64,000 nt of DNA from Bradyrhizobium sp. 186 (GTDB taxonomy: Bacteria > Pseudomonadota > Alphaproteobacteria > Rhizobiales > Xanthobacteraceae), in assembly GCF_023101685.1 (NCBI RefSeq), contig NZ_CP082164.1:3844001-3908000 (forward strand). Direction: 5' to 3'. Positions 18,726 to 28,518 of the stretch are shown piece by piece. Position numbers and translations under genes: made by a program. Each line of letters begins with the position of its first letter. Position 1 is the stretch's first letter. The notes under the pieces were generated by a model that was not told the DNA's origin, made no database searches, and was given only the letters and a program-made list of their open reading frames with translations.

Positions 18726-19198
18726 CGCTGCGCCTCCGCCACCAGCGCATCGAGGCGCTTTTCATCGAGACGGCCGACGAGGCGGCCGTCGAGCATCGCG
18801 GACGGCGCGGTCGCGCACAGGCCGAGGCAGTAGATCGGCTCCAGCGTGACGCGATCGTCCGCGGTGGTGTTGCCGAGCGACACGCCAAGTCTGGATTCAG
18901 CGCGTGCAGCCAACGCATCGCCGCCCGCAGCCTGGCAGGCTTCCGCGCGGCAGAGCTTCAGCACATGGCGGCCGGCCGGCTTGTGGCGGAAATCATGGTA
19001 GAACGTGAACACGCCATGGACCTCGGCGCGCGACAGATTCAGCGCCTGCGCCACCACGGGAATGGCCGCCTCCGGCACGTAGCCGAATGCCTGCTGGAGC
19101 GCGTGCAGAACGACCAGCGTCGCACCTTCCTGCTTGGCATGTTCGGCGATGATCTCGGCGCCGCGTTTCTCGTCCCAAGGTTCGTAAGCCGCTGTCAT
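18722..19198 (-). CDS. fdsG: Formate dehydrogenase gamma subunit (2Fe-2S)
   Basis: 158 residues, NuoE-like thioredoxin fold with the 2Fe-2S cysteines in CRAEACQAAGG and CLGLCATAPSA. It helps move electrons to the FMN subunit FdsB. First gene of the fds operon, transcribed away from the LysR gene; the roughly 220-bp region between them holds a 9-bp inverted repeat. Confidence 0.94.
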   Translation of the reverse strand: MTAAYEPWDEKRGAEIIAEHAKQEGATLVVLHALQQAFGYVPEAAIPVVAQALNLSRAEVHGVFTFYHDFRHKPAGRHVLKLCRAEACQAAGGDALAARAESRLGVSLGNTTADDRVTLEPIYCLGLCATAPSAMLDGRLVGRLDEKRLDALVAEAQR

Positions 19199-19291
19199 TC
19201 TTCATTCTCGACCGGAGTGACTGATCCCCATCAATATTTGGAATCGTTCGAAGATCAATAAAGCTGTCTCATGCTGCGATCGCGAACTCAG

Positions 19292-19318
19292 ATCGATTGA
19301 CGGGTGCAATCAATCGAT
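19292..19318. promoter_or_regulatory. Inverted repeat between fds operon and divergent lysR gene
   Basis: Perfect 9-bp arms ATCGATTGA / TCAATCGAT separated by 9 bases. A nearby AATTGCAATCG may be a half site. The T-N11-A type geometry and the position between a LysR gene and its divergent operon suggest the LysR operator. Binding is inferred. Confidence 0.55.
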
Positions 19319-19421
19319 ATGAAATTGCAATCGACGCCGTTCCGCCGCCCGGTTTTTGCGTGTTGGGAGGGATCGGGCGTGCTAGCTTGCATGCCACGAC
19401 ATAATCCGAGGGGATGCGCGG

Positions 19422-20315
19422 TTGCTCGACAAACTTGAACTGCTGCTGGCGCTGGCGAAGGAGCGGCATTTCGGCCGGGCCGCGGAGGTGTGCGGCGTGA
19501 CCCAACCGACCATGTCGACCGGGCTGAAGCAGCTCGAGGAGATCCTCGGCGTGATGCTGGTCCAGCGCGGGTCACGTTTCCAGGGCTTCACCCCCGAAGG
19601 CGAGCGAGCGCTGGATTGGGCGCGGCGGATTGTGGGCGATGCCCGCGCCATGCGCCAGGAGATCAATTCGCTGAAGGACAAGCTCTCCGGCGAGATCCGC
19701 ATCGCGGCGATCCCGACCGTGCTCGGCATGGTCGCCTCGCTGACGACGCCGTTCCGCGCCAAACATCCGGACGTGCGCTTCCGCATCCAGTCCACCACCT
19801 CGTCCGAGGTGCTGGGGCTGCTGGAAAACCTCGAAGTCGATGCCGGGCTGACCTATATCGAGAACGAACCGATCGGCAAGGTTCGCACCATTCCGCTCTA
19901 CAACGAGAGCTATCGTCTGCTGACCGCGCCGGATGCGATGTTCGGGGACCGGGAGAGCGTGACCTGGCAGGAAGTCGGTCAGGTTCCACTCTGCCTGTTG
20001 ACGCCCGACATGCAGAACCGCCGCATCATCGACCGCGCGCTGCGTTCGGTCGGCGCGGAGGCGACACCGACGCTGACCTCGAACTCGCTGCTCGTGCTGT
20101 TCACGCATGTGAAGACGGGGCGCTGGGCGAGCGTGATGCCGGCGAAGCTCGCCGAGACGCTCGGGCTTTCCGATACGGTGCGCTCAATCCCGATCATCGA
20201 TCCCGAGGTCAATTACAGCATCGGCATGGTGATCCCGCAGCGCGATCCGATGACGCCGCTGATCGCGGCGCTGGTAAACGTCGCGCGCGAGGTGGCGCCG
20301 ACGCTGCAGCTCTAG
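19422..20315 (+). CDS. LysR-family regulator, probable controller of the fds operon
   Basis: 297 residues with an N-terminal winged helix (LALAKERHFGRAAEVCGVTQ, then PTMSTGLKQLEEILGV) and a periplasmic-binding-like effector domain. The start is a TTG at 19422 with GAGGGG 8 nt upstream; the nearby ATG at 19414 is out of frame. It is divergent from fdsG, the usual place for an fds regulator (FdsR-like). Control of formate dehydrogenase by formate is inferred from position only. Confidence 0.85.
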   Translation: MLDKLELLLALAKERHFGRAAEVCGVTQPTMSTGLKQLEEILGVMLVQRGSRFQGFTPEGERALDWARRIVGDARAMRQEINSLKDKLSGEIRIAAIPTVLGMVASLTTPFRAKHPDVRFRIQSTTSSEVLGLLENLEVDAGLTYIENEPIGKVRTIPLYNESYRLLTAPDAMFGDRESVTWQEVGQVPLCLLTPDMQNRRIIDRALRSVGAEATPTLTSNSLLVLFTHVKTGRWASVMPAKLAETLGLSDTVRSIPIIDPEVNYSIGMVIPQRDPMTPLIAALVNVAREVAPTLQL

Positions 20316-20322
20316 CCCGGCT

Positions 20323-22761
20323 TCACGCCGCGGCGGAAACCCCGATTGCCGCCTTCTTGGCGTCGCGCGGCAGGGTCACGCGCACGACGGTGCCGACTTC
20401 GAGCTTGGAGCGCAATCGCATCGAGCCGCCGTGGAGCTGTGCCAGCGAGCGGGCGATCGCGAGCCCCAGTCCCGAGCCGTGATAGGTCTTGGTGAGCTGG
20501 CTCTCGACCTGCTCGAACGGACGGCCCAGCTTTGCCAGCGACTGCTGTGCAATTCCGATGCCGGTGTCGGCGATCATCAGCACGATCCTGTCGTCGAGCT
20601 GCCGGCTGCGTACCACGATGCGTCCGCCATCCGGCGTGAACTTCACCGCATTCGAGAGCAGGTTGACGATGATCTGCTTGGTGGCGCGGCGGTCGGCGAC
20701 GACGGAGATCGATGTCTCGATGTCGGCGTCGAGCGTCAGATGCTTGTCCTGCGCCCGACCGGTAACGACCCGCAGGGATTCCGCGAGCGTCTGCGCCAGG
20801 TCGAGCTCTTCCATGTCGAGCTTCATGCGGCCGGCCTCGATCTTGGACATGTCGAGGATGTCGTTGATGACCTCGAGCAGATAGTGGCCGCTGGTCAGGA
20901 TGTCGTGGCAGTATTCCTGGTATTTCTCCGAGCCGAGCTCGCCGAACATGCCCGAGCCCATGATCTCGGAGAAGCCAATGATCGCGTTTAGCGGTGTGCG
21001 CAACTCGTGGCTCATATTGGCGAGGAACTTCGACTTGGTCTGGTTGGCTTCCTCGGCGCGGGTCTTCTCGCGCTGATACTTCTCGGCGAGATCGGCGAGT
21101 TCGCCCGCCTGGCGTTCTAGCGCGGCCTGCGAGCGCTTGAGGTCGATGACGGTGGCGCGCAGGCGCAGATCGTTGTCGACGAGCTTCTGCTCGTGCTCCT
21201 TGATGCGGGTGATGTCGGTGCCGACCGAGACGTAGCCGCCGTCCTTGGTGCGGCGTTCGCTGATGTGCAGCCAGCTGCCGTCGTCGAGCTGGGCCTCGAA
21301 GGTGCGTGCGCCCGGGCCCTGGCTTGCGGTCTCGTTGTGGCGGGTGCGGACCTCCGGCATGCGGCCGACTTCGAGCACGGTCTCGTAGGAGGTGCCGGGG
21401 ATGACGGCGCTGTCGGGCAGCTTGTGCAGGCGCTGGAAGTGCGAATTGCAGAGCACCAGGCGGTCGCTCGCGTCCCACAGCACGAAGGCTTCGGGAATGG
21501 TCTCGATCGCGTCGCGCAGCCGCAGGTCGGCTTCCACGGTCCTCTCGGCGAGGCTCTTCTGCTCGGTGATGTCGACGGCGATCCCGATCAGGTGAACGCT
21601 GGAGTCGGTGGCGCCGCGCGTCTTTTCGCAGCGGACGCGGAGCCAGATCCAGTGGCCGTCGACATGCTGCATGCGGAAGGTCTGGTCGATATGATCGATC
21701 TTCTCCGAGATGAGCTGGTCGGCGATCGCGAACAGGTCGATGTCGTCGGACTTCACCAGCGCGTTGACCTCGCCGAAGGTAAGGAGCTCGTTGCGGCCGT
21801 CGAGGCCGAGCATTGAGAACATCGATTGCGACCAGAAGATTCGGCCGCGCGACAGATCCCAGTCCCACAGGCCGCACCGGCCGCGGTTGAGCGCGGTGTC
21901 GATCCGGCCGCGCACGGCGTCGTTGATCAGATCGCCCTCGCGGGCGCGGGTCGACTGCCAGTGGAAGGCGAAGCCGAGAATCAGGACGACGAAGCCGGTG
22001 GTTGCTGACAGCGTCACCGAGAGTGCAGCATCCGAGCCCCAGATCGGCTCGTTGCGCTCCTGGATCACGGTGACGAGGCCCGGCAGGGACTTGATCGGTC
22101 GCGAGGTCGCCATTGCGGCGTTGCCGTTCGGCAGCGTCATGTCGGAAACGTTGCTGTCGCGCGGCGGCGACGCGAGCAATTGCGCCGTGGTGATCGCGTC
22201 GAGCAGGCGATCGTTGCCGGCCGGATCGCTGTCGATGGGAATGCGGGCGAGGATGCGGCGGTCGACGCCGGCCGAGGTGACGATGACGTGCCGGCCCGAG
22301 GCCGTGCCCCAGGACGGGATCAGGTCGGGCAGCAGCGTCGGCAGGCTCTCGATGTTCTTCAGTCGTTCCTGCCGTGACGAGGTGAGGCGGTCGACGCGTT
22401 CGGCGAGGAGGTCGGCCAGCGCCGAGATGTCATGCCGGATCACCGACCGCTTCTGGCGCGTCTGATCGACGACCTGAACGAAGGCGCCGAGGCAGATCGT
22501 GATCAAGAAGGCGATGATGAGCGTCGGCACGGCGCGACGCAGCGCCGGCTCCGCGATCAGGAGCCGATGATAGGCAGGTTTCGCGATCGATTGCGCCAAT
22601 CCTTTGATCGAATCGGATTGGACGCACGCGTCCGCGGCGTCTGCGCGCGCCATGCCTTCGGCCCCCTGAAAACCTGCTTGCGACGAGGTTCGGAAACAGC
22701 CCCACGTCGCTTCCGAATCACAGCGATTTGAATCCAGTTTTCGCAGGCTGTCGAGAGTCAA
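20323..22761 (-). CDS. Membrane PAS-domain sensor histidine kinase
   Basis: 812 residues. TM1 is about 76-98 (PTLIIAFLITICLGAFVQVV), followed by a periplasmic part of about 150 residues and TM2 about 240-265. Two PAS domains follow (one with CGLWDWDLSRGRIFWSQ, the next with IPEAFVLWDASDRLVLCNS), then a coiled coil, HisKA with the phospho-His in MSHELRTPLNAIIGFSE, and HATPase (NLLSNAVKFTPDGG, DTGIGI, GSGLGLAIARSL). This is the PleC/DivJ-like layout common in alphaproteobacteria. No receiver domain is fused. The start may instead be the ATG at 22653. The ligand and partner are unknown. Confidence 0.9.
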   Translation of the reverse strand: MTLDSLRKLDSNRCDSEATWGCFRTSSQAGFQGAEGMARADAADACVQSDSIKGLAQSIAKPAYHRLLIAEPALRRAVPTLIIAFLITICLGAFVQVVDQTRQKRSVIRHDISALADLLAERVDRLTSSRQERLKNIESLPTLLPDLIPSWGTASGRHVIVTSAGVDRRILARIPIDSDPAGNDRLLDAITTAQLLASPPRDSNVSDMTLPNGNAAMATSRPIKSLPGLVTVIQERNEPIWGSDAALSVTLSATTGFVVLILGFAFHWQSTRAREGDLINDAVRGRIDTALNRGRCGLWDWDLSRGRIFWSQSMFSMLGLDGRNELLTFGEVNALVKSDDIDLFAIADQLISEKIDHIDQTFRMQHVDGHWIWLRVRCEKTRGATDSSVHLIGIAVDITEQKSLAERTVEADLRLRDAIETIPEAFVLWDASDRLVLCNSHFQRLHKLPDSAVIPGTSYETVLEVGRMPEVRTRHNETASQGPGARTFEAQLDDGSWLHISERRTKDGGYVSVGTDITRIKEHEQKLVDNDLRLRATVIDLKRSQAALERQAGELADLAEKYQREKTRAEEANQTKSKFLANMSHELRTPLNAIIGFSEIMGSGMFGELGSEKYQEYCHDILTSGHYLLEVINDILDMSKIEAGRMKLDMEELDLAQTLAESLRVVTGRAQDKHLTLDADIETSISVVADRRATKQIIVNLLSNAVKFTPDGGRIVVRSRQLDDRIVLMIADTGIGIAQQSLAKLGRPFEQVESQLTKTYHGSGLGLAIARSLAQLHGGSMRLRSKLEVGTVVRVTLPRDAKKAAIGVSAAA

Positions 22762-22878
22762 CGAATCGTTAATGCGAATTTATTCTTATCCCGCGCAGAG
22801 TTTGCGCGGCTCGCGTCCGCAAGTTTACGTGCGCCATGAGTCCGAAACGAGAACGTGTGACTCTTCGCGCGCACTGAA

Positions 22879-24252
22879 TCACGCGCGCGGCGGCTCGGCG
22901 TGACTGATCACGCGCTTCACGGTGGGGAACGCGCGCCGCAGCGCGCGCTCGATCGCATCGACATGCTCGTGCACTCTAATCACGCTCATCGACGGCGTGG
23001 CGCGGCAATGGAAGTTGACGATCTCGCCGGCATCGGTGTTGCGGACACGCACATTGTGGATGTCGTGGATATCGCCGCCGGCGGCATATTCGGTGAGCGC
23101 GGCCGCGATAGTCTGCACTCGTTCGGGCGCTGCGTCGACACCGAACGGAAGTTCCGGCTCCAACGGCTCGATATGGACGTCGATCTCCACGTCGGCGCCG
23201 AACTCCTCCTGGATGTTGCGCTCCAGCGTGTTGGCGACGTCATGGGCAGCGTCGAGCGCCATCTCGCCGTCGACCTCGAGGTCGATGCCGACAATCAGCT
23301 TGGCGCCGAGGTCGTACACCGTGACGTGGTGGATGGCGAGGCCCGAATTGCGCGCAATCACCATGATGCGGTCCCGCACGGTCTCGTTGTCGCGTGCGAC
23401 GGGGACGGCCGTGAAGGTGAGGTCAGTATCGCCGAATGCCTTGGTCACGGCCGCTTGCGCGTTGCGCTTGATCTCTTCGACACGGTCGATCGGATAGGTG
23501 CGCGGCACCTTTGCGATGGTGTCGATGAAATAGGTTGCACCGACCATGCGCACCCGCAATCGCTCGACGTCGATTACGCCGGGCACGCCGCGAATCGCGG
23601 CGGTCGCCTGCTCCTGGGCGCCTTCCGGCGCGCGGTCGACCAGCGTTTGCACGGTCGAGCCGGCCATGCGCAGGCCGAGTAGCGCAATCATCACGGCGAC
23701 GGCCGCTGCGGCCGCGGCGTCGCCCCACCAATAGCCGAGGGCGGCAAGCATCAGGCCGACGATCACGGCGAAGGAGCCCATGACGTCGGAGGCGAAATGC
23801 AGCGCGTCCGCGGCGAGCGCCTGGCTCCGCGTTTCCCGCGCGGCGCGATGCAGCGCGCGGGCGCGCCAAAGATTGACCACGATGTCGATCACCAGCACGA
23901 CGAACGGCACGGCCGAGATCGTCGGCGGCGGGGTTCCCTCGCGCAGGCGGCTATAGGCTTCGACCAGGATGCCGCCGGCGAGCACGTAGAGCAGGGCGGT
24001 AACGCCGAGCGCGGAGATGCTTTCGAGCTTGCCGTGGCCGTAATGGTGCTCCTCGTCGGCTGGCTTGTCGGACACCCGAACCACCGCCCAGGTGATGATG
24101 GTCGCGATCAGGTCGACCGAGGAGTGCAGGGCCTCGGAGATCAGCGCGAGCGAGCCGATCGCGATGCCGACCGCGAATTTGGCCGCCGCCATGCCGCCGC
24201 TGGCGAAGATCGAGATCGCTGCGACCGATGTCTTGCTGTGCTGGGAGGTCAT
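22879..24252 (-). CDS. Cation diffusion facilitator (divalent metal exporter)
   Basis: 457 residues with six membrane helices. TM2 holds HSSVD and TM5 holds HFASD, the two His/Asp pairs of the CDF metal site, and HYGHGK lies in the first cytoplasmic loop. The cytoplasmic part is long and appears to contain two successive CDF C-terminal domains (around IAKVPRTYPID and VTVYDLGAKLIVGIDLEVDG). It exports Zn2+, Fe2+, Mn2+ or similar by proton exchange; the metal cannot be told from sequence. It is a single-gene unit. Confidence 0.9.
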   Translation of the reverse strand: MTSQHSKTSVAAISIFASGGMAAAKFAVGIAIGSLALISEALHSSVDLIATIITWAVVRVSDKPADEEHHYGHGKLESISALGVTALLYVLAGGILVEAYSRLREGTPPPTISAVPFVVLVIDIVVNLWRARALHRAARETRSQALAADALHFASDVMGSFAVIVGLMLAALGYWWGDAAAAAAVAVMIALLGLRMAGSTVQTLVDRAPEGAQEQATAAIRGVPGVIDVERLRVRMVGATYFIDTIAKVPRTYPIDRVEEIKRNAQAAVTKAFGDTDLTFTAVPVARDNETVRDRIMVIARNSGLAIHHVTVYDLGAKLIVGIDLEVDGEMALDAAHDVANTLERNIQEEFGADVEIDVHIEPLEPELPFGVDAAPERVQTIAAALTEYAAGGDIHDIHNVRVRNTDAGEIVNFHCRATPSMSVIRVHEHVDAIERALRRAFPTVKRVISHAEPPRA

Positions 24253-24378
24253 GGCGGGGATTTAGCAGCCCACGGGCGAACATCAAGCGATGATCCACAG
24301 GTGTAGTCGCTAGTGATTTGCAGGAGCGATGCTGCTGCGAACTGTTCCGAATAGAACGGTCGGTTCGCCTTTAATTCC

Positions 24379-24453
24379 GTCATTCCGGGGCGCCGAAGGC
24401 AACCCGGAATCTCGAGATTTCGGGTTCGGTCCCTCGGACCGCCCCGGAATGAC
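24379..24453. repeat. Dispersed palindromic repeat, family A copy 1
   Basis: Arms GTCATTCCGGGGC and GCCCCGGAATGAC, 13 bp and exactly complementary, around a 49-base interior that itself contains inverted sequence. It starts 11 nt beyond the stop of the minus-strand dehydrogenase. The same arms occur at 30123-30157. Confidence 0.8.
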
Positions 24454-24463
24454 AGTCACGCAA

Positions 24464-25432
24464 TCACATCGTCACGACAATCTTGCCGAGGTGCTTGTTC
24501 GCCTCCATGTGCTCGAAGGCCTCATTGATGTCGTCGAATGCGAACACCTTGTCGATCGGCAGTTGCAGCTTTCGCGATTCCACCGCGCCCCAGATGTCCT
24601 TGCGGACTTCGTCGAAGATCTCGCGGACCTCCTCGATGGTGCGGGTGCGGAAGGTGACGCCGACATAGTTGATGCGGCGCGCCGCATGCAGGTCGAAGTT
24701 GAAATCGGCATGGGTGCCGCCGAGCCGGCCGACATTGACGATGCGGCCCTTGATTTTGGTCGCAGCGAGGTTCTGGTTGGCGACTTTGCCGGAGACCTGG
24801 TCGACGATGAGGTCGACGCCTTCGCCGTTCGTCGCCTTCAGCACCTCGTCGACCCACTTGGGATCGGACGAGTCGACGGCGAGGTCGGCGCCATATTCCG
24901 TCAGCCGGCCGCGGCGATAGGAATCGGTCGACGAGCCGATCACCAACTTGGCGCCTTTCAGCTTGGCGATCTGCATCGCCATCAGGCCGACGCCGGAGCT
25001 TGCGCCCTGGATCAGCACGCTTTGGCCGGGTTGCACGCCGCCGACGGTGACGACGGCGTTGTGCATCGTCGCGAGCGCGACGGGGAGGGTGGCGGCTTCC
25101 TCGAAATTCATGTTTGAGGGTGCGCGGAACAGCCGGCCGTGATCGGCCAGCGTATATTCCGCGAACGCAGCACCGCCCGAGCCCATGATGCGGTCACCGA
25201 CCTTGACGCCTTTCGCGTGAGGCCCGAGCTCGGCGACTTCGCCGGCCCATTCCATGCCGAGTACGGCGCCGACGCCACCGGCCGCACCATGCGCGTGGCC
25301 CTTGCGCATGCCGGTGTCGGCGCGGTTCAGGCCGCAGGCGCGGACGCGGACCAGCACTTGCGTGCCTTTTGGCGTGGGCTTTGCGACGTCGGAAATCGCT
25401 GCCCCGTCAGGGCCATAGACATAAGCCTTCAT
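24464..25432 (-). CDS. NAD(P)H:quinone-oxidoreductase-type dehydrogenase (MDR family)
   Basis: 322 residues of the medium-chain dehydrogenase fold. A GroES-like N-terminus (VRVRACGLNRADTGMRKG) and a Rossmann domain with GASSGVGLMAMQIAKLKGAK are visible. The catalytic zinc ligands of alcohol dehydrogenases are missing, so it belongs to the zinc-free quinone-reductase branch. The substrate is unknown. It lies 25 nt after the nitronate monooxygenase gene on the same strand, so the two may be one unit. Confidence 0.85.
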   Translation of the reverse strand: MKAYVYGPDGAAISDVAKPTPKGTQVLVRVRACGLNRADTGMRKGHAHGAAGGVGAVLGMEWAGEVAELGPHAKGVKVGDRIMGSGGAAFAEYTLADHGRLFRAPSNMNFEEAATLPVALATMHNAVVTVGGVQPGQSVLIQGASSGVGLMAMQIAKLKGAKLVIGSSTDSYRRGRLTEYGADLAVDSSDPKWVDEVLKATNGEGVDLIVDQVSGKVANQNLAATKIKGRIVNVGRLGGTHADFNFDLHAARRINYVGVTFRTRTIEEVREIFDEVRKDIWGAVESRKLQLPIDKVFAFDDINEAFEHMEANKHLGKIVVTM

Positions 25433-25457
25433 GAATTGCTCTCGCTTCTTACAGTGA

Positions 25458-26534
<1,077 letters not shown>

Positions 26535-26671
26535 CTATTGCGCCGGCGTGGTGGGGGCGGGGCGATTATGCGAGGGGTGTGGATGATTCCGCAGGGCGGA
26601 TAATTTCGGATGTGCGGTGCCTCACCGCGTCGTCTTGGCTTTTGCCAGGACGACGGCGGGAACGCGGCTTG

Positions 26672-27322
26672 CTACTCCGCCGACAGCCGCACCATCTGGC
26701 GGCCACCGTTTATTTCCTTGAGGGTGTTGACGAAGTTTTCCGGGCGCTGCCAGCGGTACGGGACCTTCAGTCCCATGAATTCAGCGATGTCGCCGATGAA
26801 GCCGGTGCAGTTCGTGGTCTCGGCGTTCCAGACCGGCGAACTCGCCTGCAATTTCTTGATGTAGGCGAACACGCGTTTGGCGTCGGCTTCGCTCAGGTAG
26901 ACGCGATAGCTGGCGGTCAAATAGTCCGGATCGAGATCGCCGTAGCTTGCGCCGGTCTCGGACGGCACCCAGGTCAGGTGACCGAGCACGTAAGCCCAGG
27001 TGTCACCGGCGGGCGTGAGGCCGGCGACCTCGACGGCGCGTTCGCTGGTCTTGCCGTACCAGACGAAGGCGTGGCCCCAACTCGCGGCCGTACGTGCGCG
27101 GAAATCGACGTAGTAGGGACCCTTCTCCGCTCTTGCGACAGGCCGTCGCGCCGATTGCGGTGCCGGTTCTGATCCAGGGTCGTTCGAGACAAGCGCATTC
27201 GCGTCAGCAACGCGCTTGTTCGCTTCGTGGGCCGAGGCCGATGGCATCGTGCACGCGATCATGGCCGCAAGGCCGAGCCCTGCGAGCAGGCAGGATCCCG
27301 ATCGATCAGCTTTGTTCGTCAC
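26672..27322 (-). CDS. Secreted hypothetical protein
   Basis: 216 residues from a GTG at 27322 with GAGGGGGC 6 nt upstream; the frame is open to 27352. The signal peptide is LLAGLGLAAMIACTMPSASA. The mature part has aromatic patches (WGHAFVWYGK, YLTASYRVYLS) and ETTNCTGFIGDIAEFMGLK, a Cys-containing segment before a predicted helix as in papain-like or NlpC-like folds. I cannot place it in a family with confidence. It is probably periplasmic. Confidence 0.65.
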   Translation of the reverse strand: MTNKADRSGSCLLAGLGLAAMIACTMPSASAHEANKRVADANALVSNDPGSEPAPQSARRPVARAEKGPYYVDFRARTAASWGHAFVWYGKTSERAVEVAGLTPAGDTWAYVLGHLTWVPSETGASYGDLDPDYLTASYRVYLSEADAKRVFAYIKKLQASSPVWNAETTNCTGFIGDIAEFMGLKVPYRWQRPENFVNTLKEINGGRQMVRLSAE

Positions 27323-27380
27323 GTTGTGCCCCCTCGACTGCCGGCCGTTCACGCTGATTCAGCGCTTGCTAGATCACGCG

Positions 27381-27572
27381 TCAGTAGCGCGACGCCACCG
27401 GGCCCGGCGCCTTGCCGATCGGGGACTTTCCAACCGGGCTCTTGCCAATCGGCATCTTGCCGATCGGCGCCTGCTGCTGGACATAGACGGGCTGCCGGCG
27501 CGGCAGATCCGCGGCATTCGCAGCCGTCACCAGAGCAAGCGTAGCACCCACGACAAATACAATCTTCTTCAC
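27381..27572 (-). CDS. Small secreted protein with PIGK repeats
   Basis: About 63 residues. A signal peptide (KKIVFVVGATLALVTAANA) is followed by a short proline/glutamine stretch and a lysine-rich repeat: PIGKM-PIGKS-PVGKS-PIGKA, four units of five residues. The GTG at 27572 fits the AGGGG ribosome site better than the ATG at 27578, 6 nt upstream in the same frame. The mature protein would be under 50 residues and strongly basic, exported to the periplasm or outside. The function is unknown. Confidence 0.6.
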   Translation of the reverse strand: MKKIVFVVGATLALVTAANAADLPRRQPVYVQQQAPIGKMPIGKSPVGKSPIGKAPGPVASRY

Positions 27573-27751
27573 AGTCATACCCCTGAAGGTTTGGTCCAAA
27601 CACGGCGACGCCGTGCCCCCAGACACGCCTCACAGATGGGCGTCGGAATGCGTCTACAGTGCGGCGGACGCGGGACATGTTGGCGGCATATGTCTGGCGT
27701 GCGGGAGCTGTGATGTGTGTCCAAATGTTTCGCAGCTGCGCCGCGCGTTCG

Positions 27752-28468
27752 TCAGCGATCAGCACGCAGACGAAAATTCATCTCGATCCTTGCGCGCGAT
27801 GGCTCGCCTGCAACGCGCCACGGCGAATAACCGGGCGTGGGATCTGGGTCTGACGGAAGATCGATCTGCCAGGTTTCCGCAGGACTGCCCGGGAGCGTCA
27901 GGCTGACGACCCGGTGGCGCGTCTTGTACATCAGCGAGGCGGAGGCGAGGATCACCGGGCGGTCGCCATCATGAGCGCGCCAACTTGCAGCCGGCGATGC
28001 GATCGCATGCCCCCGCGCTTCCTCGACCTCGATCTGCACGTCCTCCTTGTCATCCGGCAGGGTCATTCCGGGGGGCAATCGGAACTGAAGCTCGAGCGTC
28101 ATGAAGCCGTGGCTGAGATAGGGCGAGCGGATGAACTCGTACCACGCCCACCAGACCAGGCCTGCTGTGATCAGCAGAAGCGTGACGGCGAAGGGGAAAG
28201 ACAGGCGCGTCTCGGCGCGAACTGCGGCGTTGGATGTTTCCGCAACGGGCGGAGCCGCACTGTTTCGAACGAGGCCGATGCGCGCGAATAGCCAGATGCC
28301 AGCGATCAGGCCGACCACGCCGCCTATCGGGCCGATGTTGAAGAATGCACCCATGGCGATGCCGCCATCGCGGTCCGGCCCGGCCAGCATGATCACCAGC
28401 GCTGCAAGCGCGGACCAGCCGGCGAGCATGCCGAGCAGAGCGGAGAGGAGACCGAGGATGAAGCGCAT
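27752..28468 (-). CDS. Hypothetical membrane protein
   Basis: 238 residues from the ATG at 28468; the frame extends to 28522. Membrane helices occur at about 2-30 (ILGLLSALLGMLAGWSALAALVIMLAG), 40-65 (IGPIGGVVGLIAGIWLF) and 92-112 (FAVTLLLITAGLVWWAW). A soluble C-terminal domain of about 110 residues follows (LELQFRLPPGMTLPDDKEDV onward), probably periplasmic beta-rich. No family recognised. It follows the coiled-coil membrane protein on the same strand, 50 nt away. Confidence 0.65.
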   Translation of the reverse strand: MRFILGLLSALLGMLAGWSALAALVIMLAGPDRDGGIAMGAFFNIGPIGGVVGLIAGIWLFARIGLVRNSAAPPVAETSNAAVRAETRLSFPFAVTLLLITAGLVWWAWYEFIRSPYLSHGFMTLELQFRLPPGMTLPDDKEDVQIEVEEARGHAIASPAASWRAHDGDRPVILASASLMYKTRHRVVSLTLPGSPAETWQIDLPSDPDPTPGYSPWRVAGEPSRARIEMNFRLRADR

Positions 28469-28518
28469 GCGAGGTTGGTCGCATGGATATGGATCGCGGT
28501 TCGAATCCCGTGCGTGTT

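Noticed and set aside
20312..21877. A 521-codon Arg-rich frame on the minus strand
   Set aside because: It overlaps the PAS kinase gene in another frame of the same strand; Arg/Pro-rich text typical of a shifted frame.
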